A DNA stretch of 64,000 bases from Curtobacterium sp. MCJR17_020 (GCF_003234365.2 NZ_CP126260.1:1984001-2048000), one strand, 5' to 3'; counted from the stretch's first letter, positions 25,516 to 34,224 are shown. Notes: generated by a model not told the origin, from the letters alone. Program-made: numbers and translations.

Positions 25516-26544
25516 GTGGTCGGCGCCGTCTGTCTCGTGGCGGCGGGCCTCGGCGGGTCCGTCGGCGCGCCGCCGGCCTCCGCGGCGCCGATGTGGCCGG
25601 TGCCCGAGCCGTACCCCGTGACCGCCGACCCCACCGAGACGCTCGACGCGATCCCCCCAGGCAGTGAGTACGTGGCGCTCGGCGACTCCTACTCGGCCGG
25701 GTACGGCCTGGGGGACCGCACCGGGCTGCCCACGAACGCCTGCGTGCAGTCGGCGCGCGACTACCCACACCGGCTCGCGGCCCAGTTCGGGCTCGCCCTG
25801 ACCGACGTCACGTGCGCCGGCGCCACGAGCGACGACGTCACCACGGGCCACCAGTTCAAGGGCGTCCCACCCCAGATCGAGTCGCTGTCCGACCGCACCC
25901 GACTGGTGACCCTGACGATCGGCGGCAACGACGCGGACCTGTTCGGCACGGCGGCCTCGTGCCTGGCGATCTCCGCGAACGGCCCGGTGTTCTCGGGCCG
26001 CGACGCCCCGTCGTGCGAGAGCACCCTGGTGCAGGACGGCGTCGACCAGCTCGCCGTGAAGATCCAGTCGCGCGTGGCCCTCGGCATCGCCGACACCCTC
26101 GGCGCGGTGCAGCGGGCCGCCCCGAACGCCGTCGTCGTGTTCCTCGGGTACCCGGCGATCTTCCCGGACGCCGAGGACACCCCCGCGAAGGGCTGCTTCC
26201 GGTCCGCACTCGACCTCGGCACCCTGGCGGGCTCGTTCCCGTCGGACACCTACCCGTTCACGGACACCGACGTCGAGTACCTGCACGGGGTCCAGGACGA
26301 GCTCAACGAGGTCTCCCGGTCCGCTGCCGCCGCCGCCGGGGTGCGGTTCGTCGACGTGTTCGCGAGCACGCAGGACCACTCGCCGTGCGCCGCGTCGAAG
26401 CGCTACGTGGCCGGCGTGACCCTCACCGGTTCCGGCGACCTGCGGAAGATCGACCTGAAGGCCGGCGCCCTGCACCCGAACGAGCGCGGCGTCACGTACC
26501 TGACCGCGCGGATGGCCGCCGCGATCCGCGCCCTCGCCGGCTGA
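25516..26544 (+). CDS. Secreted SGNH/GDSL-type hydrolase
   Basis: About 342 residues from the GTG at 25516. Block I is VALGDSYSAGYG with Ser58; IGGNDADLF is block III; DLKAGALHPNERG gives the C-terminal His. Six or more Cys suggest disulfides outside the cell, as in Streptomyces-type secreted lipases/esterases. The GTG start gives a signal peptide with a hydrophobic core and APPASAAP cleavage region but no positive n-region. The frame is open upstream and would add RIARRPLRAALAV, a better n-region, but only CTG codons (25462, 25474) could start it. The true start may lie there. The 3' end overlaps the convergent stress-protein gene by 53 bases. Confidence 0.82.
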   Translation: MVGAVCLVAAGLGGSVGAPPASAAPMWPVPEPYPVTADPTETLDAIPPGSEYVALGDSYSAGYGLGDRTGLPTNACVQSARDYPHRLAAQFGLALTDVTCAGATSDDVTTGHQFKGVPPQIESLSDRTRLVTLTIGGNDADLFGTAASCLAISANGPVFSGRDAPSCESTLVQDGVDQLAVKIQSRVALGIADTLGAVQRAAPNAVVVFLGYPAIFPDAEDTPAKGCFRSALDLGTLAGSFPSDTYPFTDTDVEYLHGVQDELNEVSRSAAAAAGVRFVDVFASTQDHSPCAASKRYVAGVTLTGSGDLRKIDLKAGALHPNERGVTYLTARMAAAIRALAG

Positions 26545-27388
26545 TCCCACCGGCGGTCTCGGTCGCCGTGGCTGCTCCGCAATCCGCGTGCGCCGCTGGC
26601 GGGACCACGCAGACCGGGGCTGCCGTCTCGCGGACGACGTCGTGGAGCAACGAGCCCGAGAGCGCGCGCACGTGCCCGCGACCGAGCACCACCAGCGACG
26701 CGCGGCGGGTGTGCGAGGCGATCGCGTGACCCGGGTGGCCCTCGACCAGCAGCGGACGGATGCGGAGTGACGGGTACCGCGCGGCCAGCACGGACGTCAC
26801 CCGCTGCAGCAGCTCGGCGTTGCTGGTGCGCCACCGGAGCGGGTCCTCGGCGAAGTCGGTCAGCCCGGTCCGGGTGAGCACGGGCATCTCCCACGCGCGC
26901 AGCAGCGTCAGCCGTCGGTTCCGCCGGACGGCCTCGCCGACGGCGATGGACACCGCACGTTCGTCGATCGGGTCCTCCACCGCGAGCACCACGTCGCCGT
27001 CGATCGGGTGCGGACCCTCCGGCACGACCACGGTCGGGACGGCAGCACGCTCAGCGACCCGCGCCGGGTCACCGCCGGCCGTCGATCCGCGCCGGTGGCG
27101 GAAGCTCCCGATCACGAGCAGGTCACTGCCGTCCGACTCCTCGACCAGGGCTGCGGCGAACGGGCCCGCGTGCCGGTGCACCTCGACCGCCACACCGGGC
27201 AGGGCGGTCCGCGAGGCCTCGGCGAGCTGGTCGGCGACCGGCGTCCGGCCCTCCAGCGCGTGGTCCGCGCCGATGATCCGCAGCCGCTCGACACCGGCAC
27301 CGGCGCGGGCCACGATCCACCGCAGGGCCTCGTCGTGGGGCATCGCCGCGTCGGCGGCCAACGTCACCGTCGTCCATCGCTCGTCCAT
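26492..27388 (-). CDS. Two-domain universal stress protein
   Basis: A 298-residue protein with tandem Usp domains. The first ends in DLLVIGSFRHRRGSTAGGDPARVAERAAVPTVVVPEG, close to the ATP-binding G-2x-G-9x-G(S/T) pattern; the second ends in LVVLGRGHVRALSGSLLHDVVRETAAPVCVVPPA. Such proteins respond to stress and hypoxia in actinobacteria. The ATG at 27386-27388 follows GGAGGAGG. The last ~35 residues are Arg/Ser-rich and overlap the 3' end of the convergent hydrolase gene. Confidence 0.85.
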   Translation of the reverse strand: MDERWTTVTLAADAAMPHDEALRWIVARAGAGVERLRIIGADHALEGRTPVADQLAEASRTALPGVAVEVHRHAGPFAAALVEESDGSDLLVIGSFRHRRGSTAGGDPARVAERAAVPTVVVPEGPHPIDGDVVLAVEDPIDERAVSIAVGEAVRRNRRLTLLRAWEMPVLTRTGLTDFAEDPLRWRTSNAELLQRVTSVLAARYPSLRIRPLLVEGHPGHAIASHTRRASLVVLGRGHVRALSGSLLHDVVRETAAPVCVVPPAAHADCGAATATETAGGISRRGRGSRRPSARSGT

Positions 27389-27551
27389 CCCGATCGGCCT
27401 CCTCCATCGCAGGCTCCGGGGGCGTCACATGGCGCTCCGTGCGCCACACGGTACTCCGGCCGGGGGCGGTGGAACCGGCCGTGCGCGGTGGTGACCGCGG
27501 GCGGCGGACGCGGACCGGGCCTCCTGGCCGACGCCGCGTAGTCTCGCAGGC

Positions 27552-28025
27552 GTGGTGGTGAGCGCCGGACTGTTGCTGCACCGGACCGGTCCGGCCGGGC
27601 CGGAGGTCTTCGTCGCGCACATGGGCGGGCCGTTCTGGCGGAACCGGCCACGTGCCTGGTCGATCCCGAAGGGACTCGTCGAACCCGGCGAGGACCCACT
27701 CGAGACTGCCATGCGCGAGTTCGGTGAGGAGATCGGGGTCCCCGCACCCGTGGCCGTCGACGACGTCACGGACCTGGGCGAGTTCCGGCAGGCCTCGGGC
27801 AAGCGCGTCCGGGTGTTCGCCGCCCCGGCCCCGGGGTTCGAGGTCGCCGTCGTGCGGAGCAACACCGTCCGGCTCGAGCTGCCACGTGGCTCGGGACGGT
27901 TCGTCGACGTGCCGGAGGTCGACGACGCCCGGTGGGTGCCGGTCGCCGAGGCGCGGGAGCTGCTCGTCGCGGGCCAGGTCGCCGCGGTGGACGCGCTGCT
28001 CGTGCTGCTCGACCGACCCGCCTGA
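27552..28025 (+). CDS. Nudix hydrolase
   Basis: A 157-residue Nudix protein with the full box GLVEPGEDPLETAMREFGEEIGV at residues 41-63. It belongs to the group starting SAGLLLHR and containing EVFVAHMGGPFW, often annotated as NUDIX domain (8-oxo-dGTPase/diadenosine-type) hydrolases; the substrate is not known. GTG start with TAGTCT starting 13 bases upstream and no Shine-Dalgarno, so a leaderless mRNA is likely. Confidence 0.85.
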   Translation: MVVSAGLLLHRTGPAGPEVFVAHMGGPFWRNRPRAWSIPKGLVEPGEDPLETAMREFGEEIGVPAPVAVDDVTDLGEFRQASGKRVRVFAAPAPGFEVAVVRSNTVRLELPRGSGRFVDVPEVDDARWVPVAEARELLVAGQVAAVDALLVLLDRPA

Positions 28026-28120
28026 ATCACGATGTGGTGTCGGTGTGGACCGGGTCCGCGCCGTCTGGATAGCCTGCACGGACGTCGGGGCACGCCGACG
28101 TCACCACCAGGGGAGTACAC

Positions 28121-30217
28121 ATGCGGCGCTGGCGCGCGGTCACGGCGGGGCTCACCGCCCTCGCACTCGGAGCAGGACTCGCGATCGGCGGCGCGACGAG
28201 CGCCTCGGCGGAGCCCGCGGGCAACTGGGGCACGTTCACCCTGAGCGGGGCCTCGAAGGCGTACACCGGCACGATGACGTTGGCCGGGTTCCCCGCGACG
28301 ACGTTCACCTCGAACTCGCGGCAGTCGACCGTGATCAGCGGGGCGTCGACGTGGCAGTCGGCGGGGACGCCTCCGGGCCAGGTCTACGGCACGAGCCGGG
28401 GCCAGACGTACATGAACCAGCGGCCACAGGCCGACCGTCCGAACTCGGACTCGGCGTCGACCACCACCTACACGTTCGACGGCGCGACGCCCGGCGCGCA
28501 GAGCTGGTCGTTCGTCCTCGGCGACATCGACGCCGACCAGGCCACGATCTCGGCCACGGTGGCCGGCGGCGGAGCTGCGACCGGGGAGCAGCTCGGCTTC
28601 AACGGCAGGGCCGGTGGCACGACCGGATACAACTCATGCTCTGCTGCCGTGGCAGGCGGCTGGTCCTGCACCCCGGACCCCGACGGCACGACGGGCCAGG
28701 ACAAGCCGACGTGGGACGAGGCCACGCGCACCCTGACCGGCAACGCCGCCGCGTCGGACACCGCGGGCGCCACAGCGTGGTTCACCCCCACCGTTTCGCT
28801 CACCAGCCTGACCATCACGTACCAGCAGCGCAGCGGGTTCCCGGTGTACCAGACCTGGTTCGCCAACCGCACCGCGGCGATCAGCGGCACCGCAACGCTC
28901 GACGGCACCCCGATCCCGGGAGCCACCGTCACCGTGACCGCACCGCGCGGCACCGTCTACACGACGACCACCGACGCCGACGGCAACTACGTGTTCCCGC
29001 AGTTGCCGGTGATCGCGAACTACCGCGTCGAGGTCACCCCGCCGGCGGGTGCTGACGGTCCGGAGCAACCGCAGCGCGTGTCGCTCGCTGTTGACGGCAC
29101 CCCAGGCGGCGTCGACGGGGTCGCCGACTTCGCGTTCACATCGCCACCGGAGACCGTCGCGGTGATCGGGACGGTGACCGACGACGACGGCAACCCGGTC
29201 TCGAACATCCCGGTCGTCATCACCGACCCGGACACCGGCGACACGCTGGTCGACACCACGACGAACAGCGACGGTGTGTACACCGGTTCCGACCTGCCCG
29301 CCGGCACCGAGCTGGACGTCTCCGTCGCCGACGGGGAGCCTCAGCCGATCACAACGGGTGAGGTCGGCGCCGCTCCCGCCGATCCGACGATCGTGGCCCC
29401 GCCCGCCGTCATCGCCACCGTGACCGGCGTCGTGTCCCTCGACGGGACGCCCGTGCCCGCCGGCGTGGTCGTCGAACTCCTCGACGAGTCCGGCGCCGTC
29501 GTCGGCTCGGACACCACCGACGCCGACGGGCGGTACACCTTCGCCACGGTTGCGGGCACCTACACGGTCCGCACGGTGGTCCCCGCCGCGGGAGCGACCG
29601 GTGACACCGCGAACACCGGCATCGCCGCGGTCGCCGGCACCAGCGTGACGTCGGACCTGCCGTTCGAGGCCCCCGCTGCGCCCGAGGTCATCACGACCGA
29701 CCAGCCCGGCACCGTCGTGGACACGAACGGCGACCCGGTCGCCGGCGTGGACGTCGTCGCGACGCCGACCGACCCGGAGGCCGGCCCGCCGGTGACCGTG
29801 GCCACCGACGACGACGGCGCCTTCGACCTGGTCGACCTGCAGCCGACGACCGAGTACACGATCACGGTCGACGTCGACGGCGCCACTCCGGTGACCGTCG
29901 TCACGCCCGAGGAAGGTGCTGCGACCCCGCTGGCCTTCGTGATCGAGGCCGCGGTGACCCCGGTTCCGTCCCCGTCGCCCAGTGCGCCGACACCGAGCAA
30001 CTCGCCGACCGCGGTGCCGACCGTGCCGGCTGCCGGAGGATCGGGCAACGCGCCGGCCTCTGGTTCGGGTGACGTCGGTGACGGCGGTCCGCTGGCCTAC
30101 ACCGGTGCGGACCTGAAGCCCGGGCTGATCGCTGCCGGGGTGCTCGTGCTGCTCGGCGCTGCGCTGCTGACCTACCGCGCGGTGCGCAACCGTCGCCGGA
30201 GCCACCTGCAGGACTGA
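28121..30217 (+). CDS. Surface-anchored protein with carboxypeptidase-regulatory-like repeats and LAYTG sorting signal
   Basis: A 698-residue secreted protein. It has a signal peptide (RRWRAVTAGLTALALGAGLAIGGATSASAEPA), a ~230-residue N-terminal globular region with two Cys, then four beta-sandwich repeats of the SdrD-B/carboxypeptidase-regulatory type marked by TTDADGNYVFPQLP, TTNSDGVYTGSDLP, TTDADGRYTFATV and TDDDGAFDLVDLQ. A Pro/Ser-rich stalk follows. The C-terminus has LAYTG (658-662), a hydrophobic segment and RNRRRS, matching a class E-type LAxTG sortase signal. It is probably wall-linked and may be adhesive or structural. GGGGAG precedes the ATG. No sortase gene is in the window. Confidence 0.85.
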   Translation: MRRWRAVTAGLTALALGAGLAIGGATSASAEPAGNWGTFTLSGASKAYTGTMTLAGFPATTFTSNSRQSTVISGASTWQSAGTPPGQVYGTSRGQTYMNQRPQADRPNSDSASTTTYTFDGATPGAQSWSFVLGDIDADQATISATVAGGGAATGEQLGFNGRAGGTTGYNSCSAAVAGGWSCTPDPDGTTGQDKPTWDEATRTLTGNAAASDTAGATAWFTPTVSLTSLTITYQQRSGFPVYQTWFANRTAAISGTATLDGTPIPGATVTVTAPRGTVYTTTTDADGNYVFPQLPVIANYRVEVTPPAGADGPEQPQRVSLAVDGTPGGVDGVADFAFTSPPETVAVIGTVTDDDGNPVSNIPVVITDPDTGDTLVDTTTNSDGVYTGSDLPAGTELDVSVADGEPQPITTGEVGAAPADPTIVAPPAVIATVTGVVSLDGTPVPAGVVVELLDESGAVVGSDTTDADGRYTFATVAGTYTVRTVVPAAGATGDTANTGIAAVAGTSVTSDLPFEAPAAPEVITTDQPGTVVDTNGDPVAGVDVVATPTDPEAGPPVTVATDDDGAFDLVDLQPTTEYTITVDVDGATPVTVVTPEEGAATPLAFVIEAAVTPVPSPSPSAPTPSNSPTAVPTVPAAGGSGNAPASGSGDVGDGGPLAYTGADLKPGLIAAGVLVLLGAALLTYRAVRNRRRSHLQD

Positions 30218-30232
30218 TCGGTCACGACGGAG

Positions 30233-30263
30233 GGGCAGGCCCGGCGCGATGCCGGACCCGCCC
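30233..30263 (+). terminator. Hairpin after the surface-protein gene
   Basis: GGGCAGGCCCGGC pairs with GCCGGACCCGCCC around GCGAT, a 13-bp stem with two mismatches, 16 bases after the stop. Confidence 0.5.
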
Positions 30264-30290
30264 TTCGTCGTCGGCGGCCGCCCCACCCCC

Positions 30291-30344
30291 GAGGTTCCGA
30301 AATCTGCCCATCTCGGCGGTGCCGGCGGCGGTTCGTGGAACCTC
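30291..30344 (-). repeat. 54-bp palindromic intergenic repeat, copy B
   Basis: Perfect 8-base end inverted repeat GAGGTTCC/GGAACCTC. Read on the minus strand it aligns without gaps with copy C at 47 of 54 positions and copy A at 41 of 54. Confidence 0.8.
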
Positions 30345-30442
30345 AGCGCCACGCACACGGCATGTCGCCGCGGCCCCTCGCCACACGCCGCCACACGCCG
30401 CGTCACTCTGCCACGACGACGCCACGCCCGGACCTCGCCGCC

Positions 30443-30478
30443 GGGGTTCCACGACATGCCGCCGCCCCACCGCCGAGG
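30443..30478 (+). repeat. Truncated copy of the 54-bp repeat
   Basis: GGGGTTCCACGACATGCCGC and following bases resemble the left two-thirds of copy C with one inserted base. Its CGCCGAG end runs into the first bases of copy C, as if one copy had been inserted into or recombined with another. Confidence 0.5.
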
Positions 30479-30528
30479 TTCCACGGATCGCCGCCAGGAC
30501 CGCCGAGATGCCGAGATTTCGGAACCTC
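30475..30528 (+). repeat. 54-bp palindromic intergenic repeat, copy C
   Basis: End inverted repeat extends to 12 perfect bases, CGCCGAGGTTCC / GGAACCTCGGCG (30471-30482 and 30521-30532). The interior keeps CGCCGAGATG and GAGATTTCGG. It lies 40 bases beyond the stop of the minus-strand MFS gene. Confidence 0.8.
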
Positions 30529-30568
30529 GGCGCCGCACGGGGCCGACGCGACGCCCAGCCTCGCCGCG

Positions 30569-31930
30569 CTACTGCGTGCGGTGCGTACGGTGCGAACCCG
30601 TGACCGTCGCGACCGACCCCGTCAGGGTCTGGATCGCCCGGCCGACGACGGGCACCGACGTGGTGACCACCGCGAGCGAGGACGTGATCGCCTCGATCGA
30701 CGACGTCGACAGGTGCTCCTGCCCGACCGTGTGCACCGGGAATCCCCGACGCGCCAGCACGACGACCCCGAGCGACCCGAGCAGCACCGCACCACCGGCG
30801 AACGGCAGGTACTGCAAGCCGACGATCCCGAGGGCCTGGCCGCCGATCGCTGCACCACCGGCGATGCCGATGTTCGACGCACCGTTGATGAGCGCGCCGG
30901 CGATGTCGGGGGAGACGCCTCCGGAGCGGATCGCGGCCGCCATGAAGAGCGTGCCCGTCGTGCCGTTCGCGGCCATCCACACGCCGGCGACGACCATCGT
31001 GCCGACCAGGGAGCCGTGCACGAACGGCATCGCGGCGAACGCGACGGCCATCACGGCGACGGCGGCGATGAGGGTCTGGCGGGGCGCCCGGTCGACGAAC
31101 ATGCCCGCCAGCCAGAGCCCGATCACCCCGGTGCCGCCCAGGACCAGCAGCGCACCGCTCACCATCGAGGCGTCGAGTCCGGCGTCGATCGCGTACGGCC
31201 CGACGTAGGTGTAGACGACGTAGTGCCCGGCGAACAGGAGTAGGTCGGCGATCACGACGGACAGCAGCCCGGTGCGTGCCCAGGCCTTCGGGGACCCGAT
31301 GTGCGGCGACGAGGCACCGCTGACGGCGGGCAGGAACAGCAGCGCCACGGCGGCGAGCACGGCGGCGGCGACACCGATCGAGAACACGGCGGGGCGCCAG
31401 CCGATGTGCTGCGCGACCCAGGTGGCGACGGGCACGCCGAGCACGAACCCGAGCGAGCTGCCCGAGTACACGAACGCGATGGCACGGCCGGCCAGGCGCG
31501 GCGGCACGATCCGGGTGGCGTACGCCGAGGCGACCGAGAAGAACAGCGCGTGCGCGATCCCGCCGACGACCCGGCCGGCGCAGACGACGGCGAACGACGG
31601 AGCGAACGCGATCATGAGGTTCGAGACCGTGTAGCCGACGAGCGTCGACACGAGCACGGCCTTGCGGGGGAGCTTCGCGGTGAAGGCGGTGAGCGGGAGC
31701 GCCAGGAGCGCCACGGCCCCCGCGTACACGGTGACGACGATGCCCATGGTGGCCTCGGACACACCGAGGTCGGCGCTCATCGTGCCGAGCAGCCCGACGG
31801 GCATGAGCTCGGTGGTGATGGCGAAGAACGTCGCCAGCCCGAGGACGGCGATGCCGACGATGGACTGGGTGGTGACGGTGATCGGCCGCGTGTTCGTCGA
31901 CACGGCCGAGGTGGTGGTGTTGGTGGACAC
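30569..31930 (-). CDS. MFS transporter (DHA1/AraJ-like efflux)
   Basis: A 453-residue major facilitator with 12 predicted membrane segments. FFAITTELMPVGLLGTMSADLGVSEATMG is the start of helix 1 in sugar/drug exporters of the AraJ/YdhP type; the loop 2-3 motif appears as TAKLPRKAVL. The GTG at 31928-31930 is chosen because GGAGGAGG lies 8 bases upstream; a longer frame from 32146 adds 72 Arg/Pro-rich residues unlike a transporter N-terminus. The ~60 C-terminal residues after the last helix are Ser/Thr-rich. Substrate unknown. Confidence 0.87.
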   Translation of the reverse strand: MSTNTTTSAVSTNTRPITVTTQSIVGIAVLGLATFFAITTELMPVGLLGTMSADLGVSEATMGIVVTVYAGAVALLALPLTAFTAKLPRKAVLVSTLVGYTVSNLMIAFAPSFAVVCAGRVVGGIAHALFFSVASAYATRIVPPRLAGRAIAFVYSGSSLGFVLGVPVATWVAQHIGWRPAVFSIGVAAAVLAAVALLFLPAVSGASSPHIGSPKAWARTGLLSVVIADLLLFAGHYVVYTYVGPYAIDAGLDASMVSGALLVLGGTGVIGLWLAGMFVDRAPRQTLIAAVAVMAVAFAAMPFVHGSLVGTMVVAGVWMAANGTTGTLFMAAAIRSGGVSPDIAGALINGASNIGIAGGAAIGGQALGIVGLQYLPFAGGAVLLGSLGVVVLARRGFPVHTVGQEHLSTSSIEAITSSLAVVTTSVPVVGRAIQTLTGSVATVTGSHRTHRTQ

Positions 31931-32158
31931 GCTGCTGACCTCCTCCGGGGCACGGGCGAGCGCGCGACGGTGCCGTTCGGGGGAACGACGATGACCGGGA
32001 GGTCTGCGGGGCGCGCTCGCTGTGGATGTGGGTGATGTGGGTACGACTCCACGGCGAGTGCGCTCATCCAGTGTTGCACGATGGACCGCAGCCCGCGAGG
32101 GGATCCGAGGAGATTCTCGGAGCGCTCCAACAAACAGCGCGTCCAACAGCCCGCGCCC

Positions 32159-33142
32159 TCAGTTCTCGTTCGTCACCCGACCCTGCACGCCGCCGCCCCG
32201 GAGCGCGATCGTCAACGTCCCGCTCATCGACTGCGCCGACATCGACACCGAGCCGTGCAGCGCCGCCTCGCGCGGGAAGCACGCCGTCGACGACTCGATC
32301 CGGTTCGCCGTCGCCACCAGGCAGATCGTCGACCGGTCCGTGCCGACCCCGGCCCACACGGCCCACGGCGTGTCGAACGAGCCGCCGTCCAGCGCCCGGT
32401 TCGTGAACACGAGCCGCGTGGAGTGCAGGCTCACGGGTGCCTCCACCGGCCCCGGCAGCTGGTCGGCGTAGGTCTGCGGCACGTCGAGCAGCTGCTCGAG
32501 CGTGACCGTGCCCGCCGTCGGCGTGACGCTCGGTGCCGCCGCGACGTCGCCGCGGACGGGCCCGACGACGGTGCCGGCGGCGAACGCCACACCGACCGCC
32601 GCTGCCGCGCCGAGCGCGATCCAGACGCGTGGCCGCTCCGTCCAGAGCAGTGTGCGCCACCGGGACCGTCGCGTCGGTCCGACCGGGAGGCCCGGCTCAC
32701 CCCCGTCGTCGTCACCCGCGTCGTCGGGGCGGTCGGGTCCTCGGGCCTCGGTCGCCGCCCACGGTCCGGCCGACGTTCGCAGGGAGGGATCCGGTTGCCG
32801 GGACGGCTGCGGTTCGGCGGCAGCCGCCGCATGCTGCGGCACCGACCGTTCCGGCGAGGGCGCGGGCGGTGGAGCCGTCAGTTTCGGCGACGGGTGGGGC
32901 GGTGGAGCCGACCGCTCGGGGGACGCGACCTGGCCGGTGGCCGGGGCCGTGCCTCCCGGCCGCTCGTCCGGCCCCGAGGCGGAAGCGGCACCTGCGCTCG
33001 CTCGCCGACCACCCGACCGCCGCGGGCTCGCCATGTCCTGCAGCGCGATCCGGGCGCGCGCCGCGTCGGCGGGGCTCGATGCCGCTCCCCAGGCGACGGC
33101 CTCGAGCCGTGCCCGTTCCGCTGCCACGTCGTCGTGGGCCAT
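32159..33142 (-). CDS. Hypothetical proline-rich single-pass membrane protein
   Basis: A 327-residue protein of unknown function. A short N-terminal segment (VAAERARLEAVAWGAASSPADAARARIALQDM) is followed by ~120 Pro/Ala/Ser-rich residues, a basic patch RRSRWRTLLWTERPR, one membrane span (about 173-195) and a ~130-residue outside domain with two Cys (TICLVATANR, STACFPREA). A cytoplasm-in, domain-out topology fits the basic patch. ATG at 33140-33142. It is divergent from the small acidic gene. Confidence 0.7.
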   Translation of the reverse strand: MAHDDVAAERARLEAVAWGAASSPADAARARIALQDMASPRRSGGRRASAGAASASGPDERPGGTAPATGQVASPERSAPPPHPSPKLTAPPPAPSPERSVPQHAAAAAEPQPSRQPDPSLRTSAGPWAATEARGPDRPDDAGDDDGGEPGLPVGPTRRSRWRTLLWTERPRVWIALGAAAAVGVAFAAGTVVGPVRGDVAAAPSVTPTAGTVTLEQLLDVPQTYADQLPGPVEAPVSLHSTRLVFTNRALDGGSFDTPWAVWAGVGTDRSTICLVATANRIESSTACFPREAALHGSVSMSAQSMSGTLTIALRGGGVQGRVTNEN

Positions 33143-33237
33143 GCGCACTCCCGATCTGCCGGTCGCGTGGACTCCCTTCATCGTGGCACTGCCGGGGCGG
33201 CGGCGCGCACCCAGAACGAGGGGAGTAGGCGTGACGC

Positions 33238-33453
33238 ATGAGCACCGAACCCGAACCGCGGCACGACGCCGACCCGGAGACCCTCGAACCGCTGAGCCAC
33301 GACACCCAGTCCGGCGAGGCCGACTACGTGGCCACGAGCCCCGGCGGGACCGGCACGGAGCGCCACGTGCCGACCGCCGACGAGGAACAGGGGCGCGGCA
33401 CCGAGTACGACCCGGTCGACCAGGGGCCGCAGCAGGAGGGCCAAGGCGGCTGA
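33238..33453 (+). CDS. Small acidic hypothetical protein
   Basis: A 71-residue, highly acidic, probably disordered protein (DADPETLEPLSHDTQSGEADYVA, QQEGQGG C-terminus). GAGGGGAG lies upstream of the ATG; a GTG six bases earlier is an alternative start. No domain is recognised. Codon use and GC-rich third positions look genuine, but a gene of this size stays tentative. Confidence 0.5.
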   Translation: MSTEPEPRHDADPETLEPLSHDTQSGEADYVATSPGGTGTERHVPTADEEQGRGTEYDPVDQGPQQEGQGG

Positions 33454-33480
33454 CGCCGGGGCCGACGCCGCGCGCCGGCG

Positions 33481-34224
33481 CTACCGGATCACCCGGCGCA
33501 GCACGGCCCGCTCGCCGGCCGTCCACGCGGCGCTGGTGACGACGTACAGCGCGGCGGCGAGTGGCGCGATCGCGGCGAACAGGACCGTGATGAACGGCGC
33601 GAACCGTCCGATCGCGGCGGTCGCTGCCGCACCGGGCACCTGTGCTCCCGGCTCCTGTGTCGGGACCGGGTTCCAGCGCAGATTCGCGCGACGGCTGAGC
33701 TCCACGATGACAGCGAGCACGGCCAGCAGCAGGACGACGACCCAGGCGTGCACCCAGAGCGGCGACGTCAGTGTGATGACGAGCGAGTGCCCGAGCGGGA
33801 CGCCGACCAGGGTGGCCTCGAGCAGGGCGTTCACCGTGCCGCCGATCGACGCGTGCGTGAACAGGGCGTAGACGAGGGACAGCACCGGGGCCTGCGCGAG
33901 GACGGGCAGGCAGCCAGCCAGGGGTGAGACCTTCTCGTTCGTGTAGAGCTGCTGGACCGCGCGTTGCAGCTGCTCGGCGTTCTTCCCGTGCCGCTTCCGC
34001 AGGGCGGCGAGCTGCGGCGCGAGCCGACGTCGGTCGCGCTCCGCTCGGACCTGCAGAACGGACAACGGCACGAGCACGGCCCGGACGGCCAGGGTCAGGA
34101 GCACGACGGCGATCGCCGCGGCGAACGACCCCGTGGTGGGGGAGAGCGCCGCGGTCAGGGCGGCGACGAGGTCCGCGCCGCCGTGCAGCAGCGGACCGAC
34201 GAGGGGCAGGGTGGACAGGTCCAT
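33481..34224 (-). CDS. YidC/Oxa1-family membrane insertase paralogue
   Basis: A 247-residue YidC-like protein. It has the cytoplasmic coiled segment RAERDRRRLAPQLAALRKRHGKNAEQLQRAVQQLYTNEKVSPLAGCLPVLAQAPVLSLVYALF, typical of the family, with Arg/Lys near the first core helix (LAVRAVLVPLSVLQ). It is shorter than housekeeping YidC and lacks the rnpA-yidC context, so it is probably an accessory copy. The small membrane-protein gene 63 bases upstream is likely co-transcribed. Confidence 0.85.
   Translation of the reverse strand: MDLSTLPLVGPLLHGGADLVAALTAALSPTTGSFAAAIAVVLLTLAVRAVLVPLSVLQVRAERDRRRLAPQLAALRKRHGKNAEQLQRAVQQLYTNEKVSPLAGCLPVLAQAPVLSLVYALFTHASIGGTVNALLEATLVGVPLGHSLVITLTSPLWVHAWVVVLLLAVLAVIVELSRRANLRWNPVPTQEPGAQVPGAAATAAIGRFAPFITVLFAAIAPLAAALYVVTSAAWTAGERAVLRRVIR

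Larger units (their letters stand above)
30218..30568. other. Gene-free convergent region holding repeats
   Basis: This 351-base stretch between two convergent genes has no credible coding sequence. It holds a terminator-like hairpin, two full 54-bp palindromic repeats in opposite orientation, one truncated copy, and a Cys/His-codon-free GC-rich spacer of CCACACGCCG-type short repeats. Confidence 0.7.

Noticed and set aside
31931..32146. 72-residue N-terminal extension of the MFS transporter
   Set aside because: The extension is Arg/Pro-rich and unlike transporter N-termini, whereas the GTG at 31930 has GGAGGAGG at proper spacing.
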